The notes under the pieces: model-generated
What the model saw: only the letters and a program-made list of their open reading frames with translations
Told to the model about the DNA's origin: nothing
The model's database searches: none
Shown: piece by piece, positions 43,970 through 53,549 of the stretch
Layout of the letters: each line of letters begins with the position of its first letter
Numbering within the stretch: position 1 is the stretch's first letter
Position numbers and translations under genes: made by a program
Assembly: GCA_014653985.1 (NCBI GenBank)
Contig: JACWDT010000005.1
Coordinates: 1-64,000 of the forward strand
Reading direction: 5' to 3'
Source: Pelagibacterales bacterium SAG-MED22
GTDB lineage: Bacteria; Pseudomonadota; Alphaproteobacteria; Pelagibacterales; Pelagibacteraceae
DNA: 64,000 nt

Positions 43970-44057
43970 AATATTGTAATTGTTGATTTCATTAAATTTT
44001 CTAAGTTTAAATAAATTTTGTTTAATTCTTGTGCCTTATCTTTAACAAATTCCAAGA

Positions 44058-44063
44058 TATAAT
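44058..44063 (+). promoter_or_regulatory. Candidate -10 element for the PBP1A gene
   Basis: A consensus TATAAT occurs 10 bases before the PBP1A ATG, within the 103-base divergent gap from rne. No convincing -35 is seen 16-18 bases upstream (CTTATC). The short leader this implies would leave almost no ribosome site, so the element may be coincidental in this AT-rich DNA. Confidence 0.25.
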
Positions 44064-44072
44064 GGAATTAAA

Positions 44073-46409
44073 ATGCATAAGTTTTTAAAGAATATTCTTA
44101 TTATTTCTATATCTATAGTTCTTTTAACTAGTGTTTTGATAGTTGGCGTCTTGTGGACTTATTCAAACGACATTCCTGATTATAAATTTTTAAAAAATTA
44201 CAAACCACCTGTTTCAAGTAAGGTTTATTCAGGAGAAGGAGAGCTTGTTGCAGACTTTTCTCAGGAAAAAAGAGTATTTGTACCTTACAACTCAATCCCT
44301 AAAAATGTAATAAATGCATTTTTATCTGCAGAAGATAAAAATTTTTTTTCACACCCAGGTGTAGACGCTAAAGGAGTATTGAGAGCAGTAGTTAATAATA
44401 TATCTAACATTATTTCCTCTAAGCGATTAGAGGGTGCCTCTACAATAACGCAACAAGTTGCTAAAAATTTTTTACTAACAAATGAAGTCAGTATTAATAG
44501 AAAAATTAAAGAAGCAATTTTGGCCTTTAGGATCGAAAGAGCACTTTCTAAAGAAAGAATTTTGGAATTATACTTAAATCAAATATATTTAGGAAGTGGA
44601 GCTTATGGAATAGCAGCTGCAAGCTTGGAATATTTTGATAAATCAATTAGAGACATAAACTATTCAGAAGCTGCATTATTAGCAGCATTACCTAAGGCTC
44701 CAAGTAGGTATAATCCATATAAAGATATCGAAGTTGCAAAATTTAGGAGAAATCTAGTTTTAAAAAATTTATTAGATAATAATTATATAACCTCTGACTG
44801 GTATGAGAAATTAAAAAATAAAGAAATTATATTAAGAAAAAATAAGAAAATTTATTTAGAAGATGCACAATATTTTATTGAGGATGTAAGAAAAAATGTA
44901 ATCGAAAACTTTACCTATGATAAAGTATACAAACAAGGGTTCAATATAAATACACCTATCAATTTAGAGTTTCAAAAAATTGCTACAATCTCCTTGAGAA
45001 ATGGATTAATTTTATATGATCAAAGAAAAGGTTGGAGAGGACCATTAACCAGCAAGATTTATAATAATAATTGGAATAAAGATTTAAAAAAGTTTAATCT
45101 AGAAAAGTCAATTGGTTGGTCATTAGCAATAGTAAAAAAAATAAATAAATTCTCAGCAGAAATTGAGACAGAAGATAAAATTCAAGGTGTTATTAAATAC
45201 AAAGATATTTCTTGGACCAAAAAAGAATTTAAAAACTTATTGCAACCAGGTGACATTATATATGTGAAAAAAATAAGTGATAAAAAATTTAGTTTACAAC
45301 AATTACCTAAAATAAACGGAGGAATTGTCGTTATGGATCCTTTTACTGGAAGGATTTTGGCACTTAGTGGTGGATTTAGTTTTAAAAAAAGTGAATTTAA
45401 TAGAGCGACTCAAGCAAATAGACAGCCAGGTTCTGCTTTTAAACCATTTGTTTATGCATTGGCATTAGAAAGTAATTATACTCCAACATCTTTAGTATTA
45501 GATGCACCTTTAGTTTTAGATCAAGGTGACGATCTAAAGATGTGGAAACCTGAAAATTATGGAAAAAAATTTTATGGCCCATCTACACTTCGAACTGGAC
45601 TGGAAAAATCTAGAAATTTAATGACTGTACGAATTGCTCAAGATCTTGGCATTGAAAAAATTGTAAATTTTTCAAAAGATCTTAAAATTTATGAAAATCC
45701 AGAGGAATTATTGTCTATATCGTTAGGTTCTGCTGAGACTACCCTTATAAATTTAACATCAGCTTATTCAGCTTTTGTAAATGGTGGAAAACTTGTTGAG
45801 CCAATACTAATTGATAGAATCCAAGATAGTGAAGGTAATACTATATACAATAATAACTTGAGACAGTGTACAGATTGTGATCAAATTTCCTACTTGAGTA
45901 ACGATTATCCAAAAATTCAAAATAACTATAAGCAAATTTTTTCACCTGAAACTGCATATCAAATGACCTCGATTCTTGAAGGTGTAGTTCAGAGAGGTAC
46001 AGCAAAAAAACTAAGAGACTTGAACTTAAATATTGCTGGCAAAACTGGCACAACAAACAAAAACACAGATACTTGGTTTATTGGCTTTACCTCAAACTTA
46101 TTAGTAGGTGTTTATGTGGGTTCAGATAGTCCTTCACCTCTTGGAAAATATGAAACTGGCTCAAAAACCGCACTACCAATTTTTAAGGATTTTATTAAGC
46201 AAGCTGTAAAAAAATCAGATGCCAGACCCTTTAAGGCAGCCGAAGATACAATTATGATGGTAGTAGATCCTAAAACTGGGCAAAAGGCTAAATTTTCGAC
46301 AAAAAATACTATCATAGAGGTCTTTAAAAAAGAAAATGTTGTTAATGGAAAAGTTCTTTACTCAAATACAGATAGATTAGATAGCAATAATATACTAAAG
46401 TTTTATTAA
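44073..46409 (+). CDS. mrcA: Penicillin-binding protein 1A (bifunctional peptidoglycan synthase)
   Basis: A 778-residue protein with one N-terminal transmembrane helix. The glycosyltransferase domain has SAEDKNFFSHPGVD, GASTITQQVAKNF and LELYLNQIYLGSGAYG. An OB-like insertion (about residues 310-410) precedes the transpeptidase domain, with the active serine in RQPGSAFKPF, then SRN and KTGTTN. It polymerises and crosslinks peptidoglycan in the periplasm. Its stop (TAA, 46407-46409) overlaps the first base of the prfB start codon. Confidence 0.97.
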   Translation: MHKFLKNILIISISIVLLTSVLIVGVLWTYSNDIPDYKFLKNYKPPVSSKVYSGEGELVADFSQEKRVFVPYNSIPKNVINAFLSAEDKNFFSHPGVDAKGVLRAVVNNISNIISSKRLEGASTITQQVAKNFLLTNEVSINRKIKEAILAFRIERALSKERILELYLNQIYLGSGAYGIAAASLEYFDKSIRDINYSEAALLAALPKAPSRYNPYKDIEVAKFRRNLVLKNLLDNNYITSDWYEKLKNKEIILRKNKKIYLEDAQYFIEDVRKNVIENFTYDKVYKQGFNINTPINLEFQKIATISLRNGLILYDQRKGWRGPLTSKIYNNNWNKDLKKFNLEKSIGWSLAIVKKINKFSAEIETEDKIQGVIKYKDISWTKKEFKNLLQPGDIIYVKKISDKKFSLQQLPKINGGIVVMDPFTGRILALSGGFSFKKSEFNRATQANRQPGSAFKPFVYALALESNYTPTSLVLDAPLVLDQGDDLKMWKPENYGKKFYGPSTLRTGLEKSRNLMTVRIAQDLGIEKIVNFSKDLKIYENPEELLSISLGSAETTLINLTSAYSAFVNGGKLVEPILIDRIQDSEGNTIYNNNLRQCTDCDQISYLSNDYPKIQNNYKQIFSPETAYQMTSILEGVVQRGTAKKLRDLNLNIAGKTGTTNKNTDTWFIGFTSNLLVGVYVGSDSPSPLGKYETGSKTALPIFKDFIKQAVKKSDARPFKAAEDTIMMVVDPKTGQKAKFSTKNTIIEVFKKENVVNGKVLYSNTDRLDSNNILKFY

Positions 46410-47504
46410 TGAATGATAATTTTCAAAATTATAAAGAGGAAATAGATAATATAAATCAAAGAATTAAGGAGTATCTTTGAAAATAATAATATTTATTCAA
46501 AGCTTCAGTCTCTAAATACAAAAATGCTAGAAGCCAATTTCTGGCAAGATAAAAGTAATTCTCAAAAAGTAGTTAAAGAAAAAAAATTTTTTGAGGATTT
46601 AATAAATTCTTTAAATTCATCTGTTGAAAAATTAAATGATTTTGAAGATTTAAATGAATTAGCTTTGGAGGAAAATAACTCGGACGTTCAAGGTGAAATT
46701 ATACAGAATATTAAACAATTAAGATCGGAAATAAAAAAAAGTGAAATCAAATGTTTTTTATCAAGTGAAGCAGATCCATTAGATTGCTATATTGAGATTC
46801 ATGCAGGTGCTGGAGGTACAGAGAGTCAAGATTGGGCTGATATGTTAAGACGAATGTATTTAAAATGGTCTGATAAAAAGAATTTTAAATCTAACTTAAT
46901 AAGTGAACATAGAGGAGATGAAGCTGGAATTAAGTCAGCAACAATAAAGATAGAAGGAGATTATGTTTTTGGTTGGCTTAAAAAAGAGTCTGGTATTCAT
47001 CGTTTGGTTAGAATATCTCCATTCGACTCAGGAGCAAGAAGACATACAAGTTTTGCAAGTATCTGGATATATCCAGTTGTTGACGAAAATATTAATATAG
47101 AAATTTCTGAAAAAGATTTAAGAATAGACACCTATCGATCTAGTGGAGCAGGTGGTCAACATGTTAATACTACCGATAGTGCAGTAAGAATTACCCATTT
47201 ACCTTCCAAAATTGTTGTACAGTGTCAAAATGAGAGGTCTCAACATAAAAATAAAGAGACATGTATGAATATGTTAAAAGCCAGATTGTACGATCATGAA
47301 ATTAAGAAAAGAGAGGAACAAAATCAAAATACTGAAAACTCAAAATCTGAAATTGGTTGGGGCCACCAAATAAGATCCTATGTGCTACAACCTTACAGAT
47401 TAGTTAAAGATAATCGAACAAATTTTGAAAGTACTAGTCCAGATAAAATTTTAGATGGTGATCTGGATGAATTTTTAGAACAATCGCTCTATAAAATTAA
47501 ATGA
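46409..47504 (+). CDS. prfB: Peptide chain release factor 2, with programmed +1 frameshift
   Basis: The gene begins at the ATG at 46409 and is read for 23 codons to an in-frame TGA (46478-46480). A +1 shift after CTT (46475-46477), skipping T46478, continues in the frame that ends at 47504 and gives 364 residues, close to the 365 of E. coli RF2. The slippery context AAGGAG-TAT-CTT-TGA, with an internal Shine-Dalgarno three bases before CTT, matches the classic autoregulatory site. The product carries SPFDSGARR, which reads UGA/UAA, and the GGQ motif in SSGAGGQHVN. It overlaps PBP1A by one base and the AsmA-like gene by four. Confidence 0.96.
46466..46480 (+). promoter_or_regulatory. Programmed +1 frameshift signal in prfB
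   Basis: The internal Shine-Dalgarno AAGGAG (46466-46471), TAT, the slippery codon CTT and the TGA stop (46478-46480) reproduce the layout of the E. coli site. When RF2 is scarce the stop is read slowly and the ribosome shifts forward, making more RF2. Confidence 0.94.
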
Positions 47505-49918
47505 GAAAATTTTTATTAAAGTTTTTTATAGCTATTACAGTTTTAATTTTTTTACCAATAATTTATTTAAGTACTATTGGAATTGAAACAGAAAGTTTTA
47601 ATGAACAGATAAAAAATAAAGTTAATGAAAGTAATAAAAATTTACAACTAAATCTAAAAAAAATAAAAATTAAATTAGATCCACTTAGATTAAAATTTAA
47701 TGCAAAAACTGTTGGTGCTACTATTTATTATTATAATAAACCACTTGATTTAGAATATATAGGAACAGATGTATCTCTTGCTTCAATAATTAAAAATAAA
47801 TTTGTTTCATCAAATCTTGAAATAGGATCAAAATCATTGCCAATAGGTGATTTAATTAAATTTACAAGGACAGCTTACAAAGGTCCAGAATTATTTATTT
47901 TAGAAAAAATAATAAAAAAAGGTCATATAATATTTGATTTAAAAATTAATTATGACGAAAATGGGAAAATTAAAGATGATTATGAAATAAATGGCATAAT
48001 AAAAGACGGAAAAATTCAATTATTAAATAATTATAGTTTCGAAAAAATTAATTTTATATTTAATCTAAAGAAACAGGAATTTAAATTCCAAGAAATAAAA
48101 TTTTCGACAAATAAAATTAATTTTTTTTCCAGGAAGATAAACGTTAAGCAAAAAGAAGATATTTTTTACATTGATGGAAATTTCGAAAATAAAAATGCTG
48201 CTTTATCGAAAAATTTCTTAAAAATTGCAAAACTAAATTTAAAAAATTTAAATTTTGATAACAGTACTTTTAGTTCAGATAATAGTTTTAGTTTTGAGGT
48301 TAATAAAAATTTTAAATTAAAAAATATGTTTCTGGAGTCTAATATTGATTTAGATCAGCTTAAATATAATAGAAAAAGTTATATCTCAGACTTTTTCTCA
48401 AACATAAATGAGGAAATTGTTTTAAAAAATCATAAGTTAAAATTACAGTATAGTAAAAATTTATTATCAATTATTGGGGAAGGAGAAATAAAATTGGAAG
48501 AAAATTTTAATAAAATTGACTATATTTTCAAAAAAAATGATCAAAGTTTTAGTATTAAGTCGAATTTCACTTTAGATGCTATTAGTTTAAAAAAACAAGA
48601 TTTTATTAGTATTTTTTTCCCGTCTGCTAATGAGAATATTAATTTAAAAAACCAAAAATTAAATATTACATATAATAACAAAAAATTATCTTTAGCAGGT
48701 GAAGGTAAAATAAAAGTTGATGATGAATTTGAAAGTATAAAATATTTAATATCAACAAAAGATAAAAAAATTAATTTTGATTTAGATTTGAATTTAAACA
48801 AAACTGATTTTGAAGTAAATTTTTTTAATTATAAAAAAAATAATAAAATAGATACCCAATTAAAAGTTGATGGTTATTATGAGCAAGATGAAAATCTTTC
48901 TTTAAATAATCTAACTATTTTAGAAGACAAAAATAAAATTGAAGTAAGTAACCTTATCTTAAACAAGAATAATTCAATTATTAATGTTGATTATATTGAG
49001 CTTGATTATTTAGATACTGAGAATAAGTTAAACAAATATTCTGTAAAAAGAATAAAAAAAAACGATTACGATATAATTGGCTTTAGTTTAAATGCAAATA
49101 CTTTAATTACAAATCTTTTAAAAGGTAATGATAAAAAAAGAAATAATATTTTTCAAAATAATATTATTTTAAATATAAAGTTAGATGAAGTTTCTTTAGA
49201 TGAAATTAATTATATATCAGATTTAAAAGGAAATTTATTTATTAAAGATAATAGTGTTGTAGATGCTAATTTATCTGCACTTTTTGATGATAAAAAAAAT
49301 ATATCATTTTCAATTAATAGTGATGCTGTAAATAACAAAATAACTACACTATACTCCTCAAAAGCAAAACCATTAGTTGAACGATATAAATTTATTAAAG
49401 GATTTGATGAAGGATATCTAGATTTCTATTCATCTAAAAAAGATAATATTTCTATATCTAAACTTAATATTTATGATTTTAAATTGAAAGAATTACCAGT
49501 TTTAACAAAAATCCTTACTCTTGCTTCTCTACAGGGAATTGCAGATATTTTATCAGGAGAGGGAATTAGATTTGATGAATTTGAAATGAATTTTAAAAAT
49601 CAGGGAGATCTAATGACAATTGACGAGATTTATGCAATTGGTCCTGCAATTTCAATATTAATGAGTGGATATGTAGAGAATGATAAACTAATTAGCCTAA
49701 GAGGGACACTTGTGCCAGCAACCACTATTAATAAAACAATTAGTTCAATACCAGTTCTTGGTAAAATTTTGGTTGGAGACAAAACAGGAGAAGGTGTTTT
49801 TGGAGTAAGTTTTAAGATTAAAGGGCCGCCAAAGAAGCTAGAAACTACTGTAAATCCAATTAAGACATTAACCCCAAGATTTATAACTCGTACTATAGAA
49901 AAAATTAAAAAAAATTAA
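47501..49918 (+). CDS. Large AsmA-like/YhdP-type envelope protein
   Basis: An 805-residue protein with an N-terminal membrane anchor (FFIAITVLIFLPIIYL) and a long, strand-rich, lysine/asparagine-rich body ending in an AsmA-like C-terminal domain (ILTLASLQGIADILSGEG, then PVLGKILVGDKTGEGVFGVSFKIKG). Such proteins are thought to bridge the envelope and move phospholipids to the outer membrane. Two internal units of about 74 residues, near 296-370 and 371-443, resemble each other (both with N-(E/N)-I-x-LKN and GEGxIK patterns), consistent with a repeated beta-groove. It overlaps prfB by four bases and the tyrS stop by four. Confidence 0.82.
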   Translation: MRKFLLKFFIAITVLIFLPIIYLSTIGIETESFNEQIKNKVNESNKNLQLNLKKIKIKLDPLRLKFNAKTVGATIYYYNKPLDLEYIGTDVSLASIIKNKFVSSNLEIGSKSLPIGDLIKFTRTAYKGPELFILEKIIKKGHIIFDLKINYDENGKIKDDYEINGIIKDGKIQLLNNYSFEKINFIFNLKKQEFKFQEIKFSTNKINFFSRKINVKQKEDIFYIDGNFENKNAALSKNFLKIAKLNLKNLNFDNSTFSSDNSFSFEVNKNFKLKNMFLESNIDLDQLKYNRKSYISDFFSNINEEIVLKNHKLKLQYSKNLLSIIGEGEIKLEENFNKIDYIFKKNDQSFSIKSNFTLDAISLKKQDFISIFFPSANENINLKNQKLNITYNNKKLSLAGEGKIKVDDEFESIKYLISTKDKKINFDLDLNLNKTDFEVNFFNYKKNNKIDTQLKVDGYYEQDENLSLNNLTILEDKNKIEVSNLILNKNNSIINVDYIELDYLDTENKLNKYSVKRIKKNDYDIIGFSLNANTLITNLLKGNDKKRNNIFQNNIILNIKLDEVSLDEINYISDLKGNLFIKDNSVVDANLSALFDDKKNISFSINSDAVNNKITTLYSSKAKPLVERYKFIKGFDEGYLDFYSSKKDNISISKLNIYDFKLKELPVLTKILTLASLQGIADILSGEGIRFDEFEMNFKNQGDLMTIDEIYAIGPAISILMSGYVENDKLISLRGTLVPATTINKTISSIPVLGKILVGDKTGEGVFGVSFKIKGPPKKLETTVNPIKTLTPRFITRTIEKIKKN

Positions 49919-51144
49919 TTTAGCTCAACTTTAATGTGTCTTTTTTTTCCTATAGATAACTTGAGGTAATTTTCTTTAAAAAGATTGTGATCAATAATAA
50001 ATTTTTCGTCAGATATAGTATTGTCATTAATTTTTATGGCATTTCCTTTTATAAGTCGTCTAATCTCACTTTTAGAATTTTCTAATTTAGATAGTAAAAT
50101 AAGATCTAAAATATTAATTTTTTTATCAATATTTTCTAATGATATATTTACAGATGGTAAATTTGAACCAAGTGAATTTCCTGAAAATGCCTCTTCAGCT
50201 GCTTGTTCCGAGTTCTTAGCTGCCTTTTCGCCATGAAGCAAAGAGGTAGTTTTATTTGCAAGCAAAATTTTTAATTCATTTATGTTATTGTTTTTTAATT
50301 TTTCTATCTCGACAATATCAAGATCTGTAAACATTCTTATAAATTTAATCACATCCCTGTCATCAATATTTCTCCAAAATTGCCAGTAATCATAAGCTGA
50401 TAAAAATTTTTCATCTAACCAAACTGCACCATTTTCTGTCTTACCCATTTTTGCACCAGTAGCCAAAGTAATTAGTGGAGTAGTTAAACCAAAAGTTTGT
50501 TTATTTGAGTATCTTTTAATAAGCTCAACTCCGTTTACAATATTTCCCCATTGATCAGAACCACCAATTTGTAAAACACAATTTTCTTTTTTATTTAATT
50601 CTAAAAAATCATATGCTTGCAAAATCATATAATTAAATTCCATATAACTAAGTGATTGTTCTCTATCCAATCTCAATTTGACACTATCAAATGTCAACAT
50701 CCTATTGATAGTAAAGTGTTTTCCAATATCTCTTAGGAAAGATATGTAATTCAAATTTTTTAACCAAGAATAATTATTTACAAATATTGGTTTTGTGTTT
50801 GGATCATCATTATCTAAAAATTTTTTAAGAATATTTTTAATATTTTGAATATTTTTTTCAATTTCCTCTTCGCTTAAAATTTTTCTAGTTTTATCTTTTC
50901 CTGAAGGGTCACCAATTCTAGTAGTTCCACCACCAAGTAAAACTATAGGACGGTGTCCATTTTTTTGAAGTAATCTCAAACACATTATTTGCAGTAAGCT
51001 ACCAACATGTAAACTCTCTGCGGTACAATCAAAGCCAATATAAGCTTTGATTTTTTCTTTATCTAGTAGATTTGATAATTCATCCTCACTAGTACATTGG
51101 TAGAAATATCCACGATCTTTAAATTCTTTTAAAAATTTATTCAT
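49915..51144 (-). CDS. tyrS: Tyrosyl-tRNA synthetase
   Basis: A 409-residue class I synthetase. The HIGH-type motif appears in GFDCTAESLHVGSLLQI, substrate residues lie in YMILQAYDFLEL and QIGGSDQWGNI, and the KMSKS-type loop is AKMGKTENGAVW. The C-terminal S4-like domain starts at EIRRLIKGNAIKINDN. It charges tRNA-Tyr. Convergent with the AsmA-like gene (four-base overlap) and divergent from anmK with 45 bases between them. Confidence 0.97.
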   Translation of the reverse strand: MNKFLKEFKDRGYFYQCTSEDELSNLLDKEKIKAYIGFDCTAESLHVGSLLQIMCLRLLQKNGHRPIVLLGGGTTRIGDPSGKDKTRKILSEEEIEKNIQNIKNILKKFLDNDDPNTKPIFVNNYSWLKNLNYISFLRDIGKHFTINRMLTFDSVKLRLDREQSLSYMEFNYMILQAYDFLELNKKENCVLQIGGSDQWGNIVNGVELIKRYSNKQTFGLTTPLITLATGAKMGKTENGAVWLDEKFLSAYDYWQFWRNIDDRDVIKFIRMFTDLDIVEIEKLKNNNINELKILLANKTTSLLHGEKAAKNSEQAAEEAFSGNSLGSNLPSVNISLENIDKKINILDLILLSKLENSKSEIRRLIKGNAIKINDNTISDEKFIIDHNLFKENYLKLSIGKKRHIKVELN

Positions 51145-51189
51145 AAGTCTATAGTCACAATATACAAATTTTTATTAAAAAGAATATCA

Positions 51190-52332
51190 ATGAAACAAAA
51201 ATTATATACATCTATAGGATTAATGAGTGGAACTTCAATGGATGGAGTGGATATATCAATAATCCAATCTGATGGACAATATCAATTTTACAACATTTTA
51301 GATAAGTATTTTGAATATGATGTCGAATTGCAAACTGAGTTAATTAGATTAAGAAACTTAGTTTTAGGCGAGAATGATTTATTTAAATATTCCAAAGAAT
51401 TGGGAAATCTAGAGAGAAAAATCACAGTTTTTCATGCAGAAAAAATAAATCAAATATTATTAAAATATAAGCATGAAATTGATCTAATTGGTTTCCATGG
51501 CCAAACAATATTTCACGAGCCACAAAAAAAAATCACAAAACAGCTTGGAGACGGAAAGCTGCTATCTCAACTATTAAAAAAAAAGGTAGTCTATAACTTT
51601 AGACAAAAAGATATTGAGAATGAAGGACAAGGAGCCCCTTTAACGCCAATATTTCACTATCTCATATCCAATATTTTGAATAAAAAATTCAAAACAGGAT
51701 TTCCTATTGGATTTATAAATATTGGAGGCATAACAAATCTTACTAAGATTATAAGTATTTACAGTAATTTTGAGGATAATATTACTGCTTATGATATTGG
51801 GCCTGGAAATTGTTTGATAGATGACTGGGTTAGAAAAAATTCTAATAAAAAATTTGATGAAAATGGAAATATATCAAAAACAGGAAAAATTGATCAATTA
51901 ATTACTAATCAAATCATTGAAAATTTTAACATAGATACATACTCGAAATCTTTAGATATTAAAGATTTTGACAATTCTTTTGCTAGAGGTCTCACATTTG
52001 AAAATGGTTGTGCAACAATAACTAACTTTACAGGCTATCTAATAGCTAAAGGAATAGAAAATATAGGCACTGATAGTAAAATTAAATACTTAATTTCAGG
52101 GGGAGGAAGAAAAAATATTGCCTTAATAGATTGTATTAAAGAAAATCTTAACAATAAAAATGATTTTATTTTAGACAATATAGACAACTATGGTTTCAAT
52201 GGTGACTATATTGAATCTCAGGCTTTTGGATATTTAGCTATTAGATCTTTTTTGGATTTACCTATTTCATTTCCAAATACAACAGGATGTATAAAGCCTA
52301 CAGTTGGTGGGAAACTAGTAAAAAATTTTTAA
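51190..52332 (+). CDS. anmK: Anhydro-N-acetylmuramic acid kinase
   Basis: A 380-residue sugar kinase of the ASKHA fold that phosphorylates and opens anhydro-MurNAc, recycling cell-wall sugar. Motifs are GLMSGTSMDGVDISII, IGFHGQTIFHEP, NIGGITNLT, AYDIGPGNCLID and the C-terminal GGGRKN. Length is typical. The tyrS/anmK pairing is common in alphaproteobacteria. It converges on the hydrolase gene, their stops overlapping by four bases. Confidence 0.96.
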   Translation: MKQKLYTSIGLMSGTSMDGVDISIIQSDGQYQFYNILDKYFEYDVELQTELIRLRNLVLGENDLFKYSKELGNLERKITVFHAEKINQILLKYKHEIDLIGFHGQTIFHEPQKKITKQLGDGKLLSQLLKKKVVYNFRQKDIENEGQGAPLTPIFHYLISNILNKKFKTGFPIGFINIGGITNLTKIISIYSNFEDNITAYDIGPGNCLIDDWVRKNSNKKFDENGNISKTGKIDQLITNQIIENFNIDTYSKSLDIKDFDNSFARGLTFENGCATITNFTGYLIAKGIENIGTDSKIKYLISGGGRKNIALIDCIKENLNNKNDFILDNIDNYGFNGDYIESQAFGYLAIRSFLDLPISFPNTTGCIKPTVGGKLVKNF

Positions 52333-52985
52333 TAAAGAGCTGTCTCTTTTTTAATATATTTATCAAGACTTTTAATTAATACATTATCTGTTTTAGAAAA
52401 AAAATGATTGGCATCTGTTATAGTGTGAAATTCAACTTTAATTCCTTTTTGTGCACTTAGTCTTTTATCTAATTCCGTAATATACTCTACTGGAACTAAT
52501 TCATCCTTTTTTCCATAAACTACCATCCCAGATGTAGGACATGGTGATAAAAAAGAAAAATCATAAACATTAGGTTGAGGTGAAATAGCTATAAATCTAT
52601 TTATTTCAGGTCTCCTCATTAGTAGTTGCATAGCTATCAATGATCCAAAAGAAAAACCAGATACCCAACATTGGGAATTATCAAAATTTTCTCTTTCTAA
52701 CCAGTCTAACGCAGCTGCTGCATCAGCAAGTTCTCCTTGGCCATTATCAAATTCTCCATCACTTTTTCCAACACCTCTAAAGTTAACTCTACAAACAGAA
52801 AAATCATTTTCCATAAATGTATGGAATGTATCCACCACAACCTTATTATTCATGGTTCCTCCATATTGTGGATGAGGTTGTAATACTAGTGCTACAGGGG
52901 ATGTATTTTTTTTACTTTTAAAATACTTAGCCTCAAGACGTCCAGCAGGACCTGGAATAAATATTTCTAAAATTTTGTTATCCAT
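52329..52985 (-). CDS. Alpha/beta hydrolase, YghX/Dienelactone-like small hydrolase
   Basis: A 218-residue cytoplasmic alpha/beta hydrolase. The nucleophile elbow is GFSFGS (serine about residue 105), and the oxyanion region is LVLQPHPQYGGTMNNKVV near the N-terminus with VCRVNFRGVGKSDGEFDNG. The acid and histidine are in VYGKKDELVP and DANHFF. Members of this group are common in alphaproteobacteria and annotated as putative esterases, but no substrate is known. Convergent with anmK. Confidence 0.85.
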   Translation of the reverse strand: MDNKILEIFIPGPAGRLEAKYFKSKKNTSPVALVLQPHPQYGGTMNNKVVVDTFHTFMENDFSVCRVNFRGVGKSDGEFDNGQGELADAAAALDWLERENFDNSQCWVSGFSFGSLIAMQLLMRRPEINRFIAISPQPNVYDFSFLSPCPTSGMVVYGKKDELVPVEYITELDKRLSAQKGIKVEFHTITDANHFFSKTDNVLIKSLDKYIKKETALY

Positions 52986-53071
52986 AAGCGCAATTGATTA
53001 TTATTCTCAAAAAAAAGTTACGTTTATCATAACTGAGCGACAATATGTTAGTTTTTTTTTAAAGTCTAAAC

Positions 53072-53099
53072 TTGACCATTTTAGTCAGGTATGTATAAA
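53072..53099 (+). promoter_or_regulatory. suf operon promoter with overlapping Rrf2-type operator
   Basis: TTGACC (53072-53077), a 16-base spacer and TATAAA (53094-53099) form a strong promoter 24 bases before iscR. The inverted repeat TGAC-N7-GTCA (53073-53087) overlaps the -35 and spacer. It fits the TGA-N9-TCA pattern known as the iron-responsive (RirA/IscR-type) operator in alphaproteobacteria, so repression by the downstream Rrf2 protein is likely, giving negative feedback. Confidence 0.65.
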
Positions 53100-53122
53100 A
53101 AGCCCACAATTCAAAGGGTAAT

Positions 53123-53548
53123 ATGAAATTAACATCAAAAGGTAGATACGCCGTTATGGCACTTGTTGATCTTGCAAGATTTGACACTATTAATCCAGTG
53201 TCTTTGCGAGATATTTCATTAAGACAAGGAATTTCCTTAGATTATTTAGAACAAATTTTTTCAAAGCTCAAAAGAAATCAAATTGTAAAAAGTACCAGAG
53301 GTACTCAAGGCGGATATGTTTTATCAAAAAAACCAAATGAAATAAAACTTACTAACATTTTTAATGCTGTTGATGAAAAAGTTAAAACTGTTCAGTGTAA
53401 AAAAGAGTCAAAAAAAGGCTGCAATGGAAAAGCAACTAAATGTGTAACTCATAACCTTTGGGATGAATTAGAAACTCATATTAATAGTTTTTTTGAAAAA
53501 AAAAGTTTAGAGGATTTATTAAAAAATAATTCAGAACGGGTTAATTAA
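53123..53548 (+). CDS. iscR: Rrf2-family Fe-S regulator (IscR-like)
   Basis: A 141-residue winged-helix regulator. The N-terminus ([17 protein letters not shown]) and DNA-reading helix ([16 protein letters not shown]) are typical of IscR. Candidate cluster ligands are C92, C100, C107 and H110. E. coli IscR has C92, C98, C104, H107 and RirA C91, C99, C105, so the spacing is intermediate. It likely senses Fe-S or iron status and represses the suf genes from the operator at 53073-53087. sufB begins one base after its stop. RirA is the alternative name. Confidence 0.9.
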   Translation: MKLTSKGRYAVMALVDLARFDTINPVSLRDISLRQGISLDYLEQIFSKLKRNQIVKSTRGTQGGYVLSKKPNEIKLTNIFNAVDEKVKTVQCKKESKKGCNGKATKCVTHNLWDELETHINSFFEKKSLEDLLKNNSERVN

Positions 53549-53549
53549 G

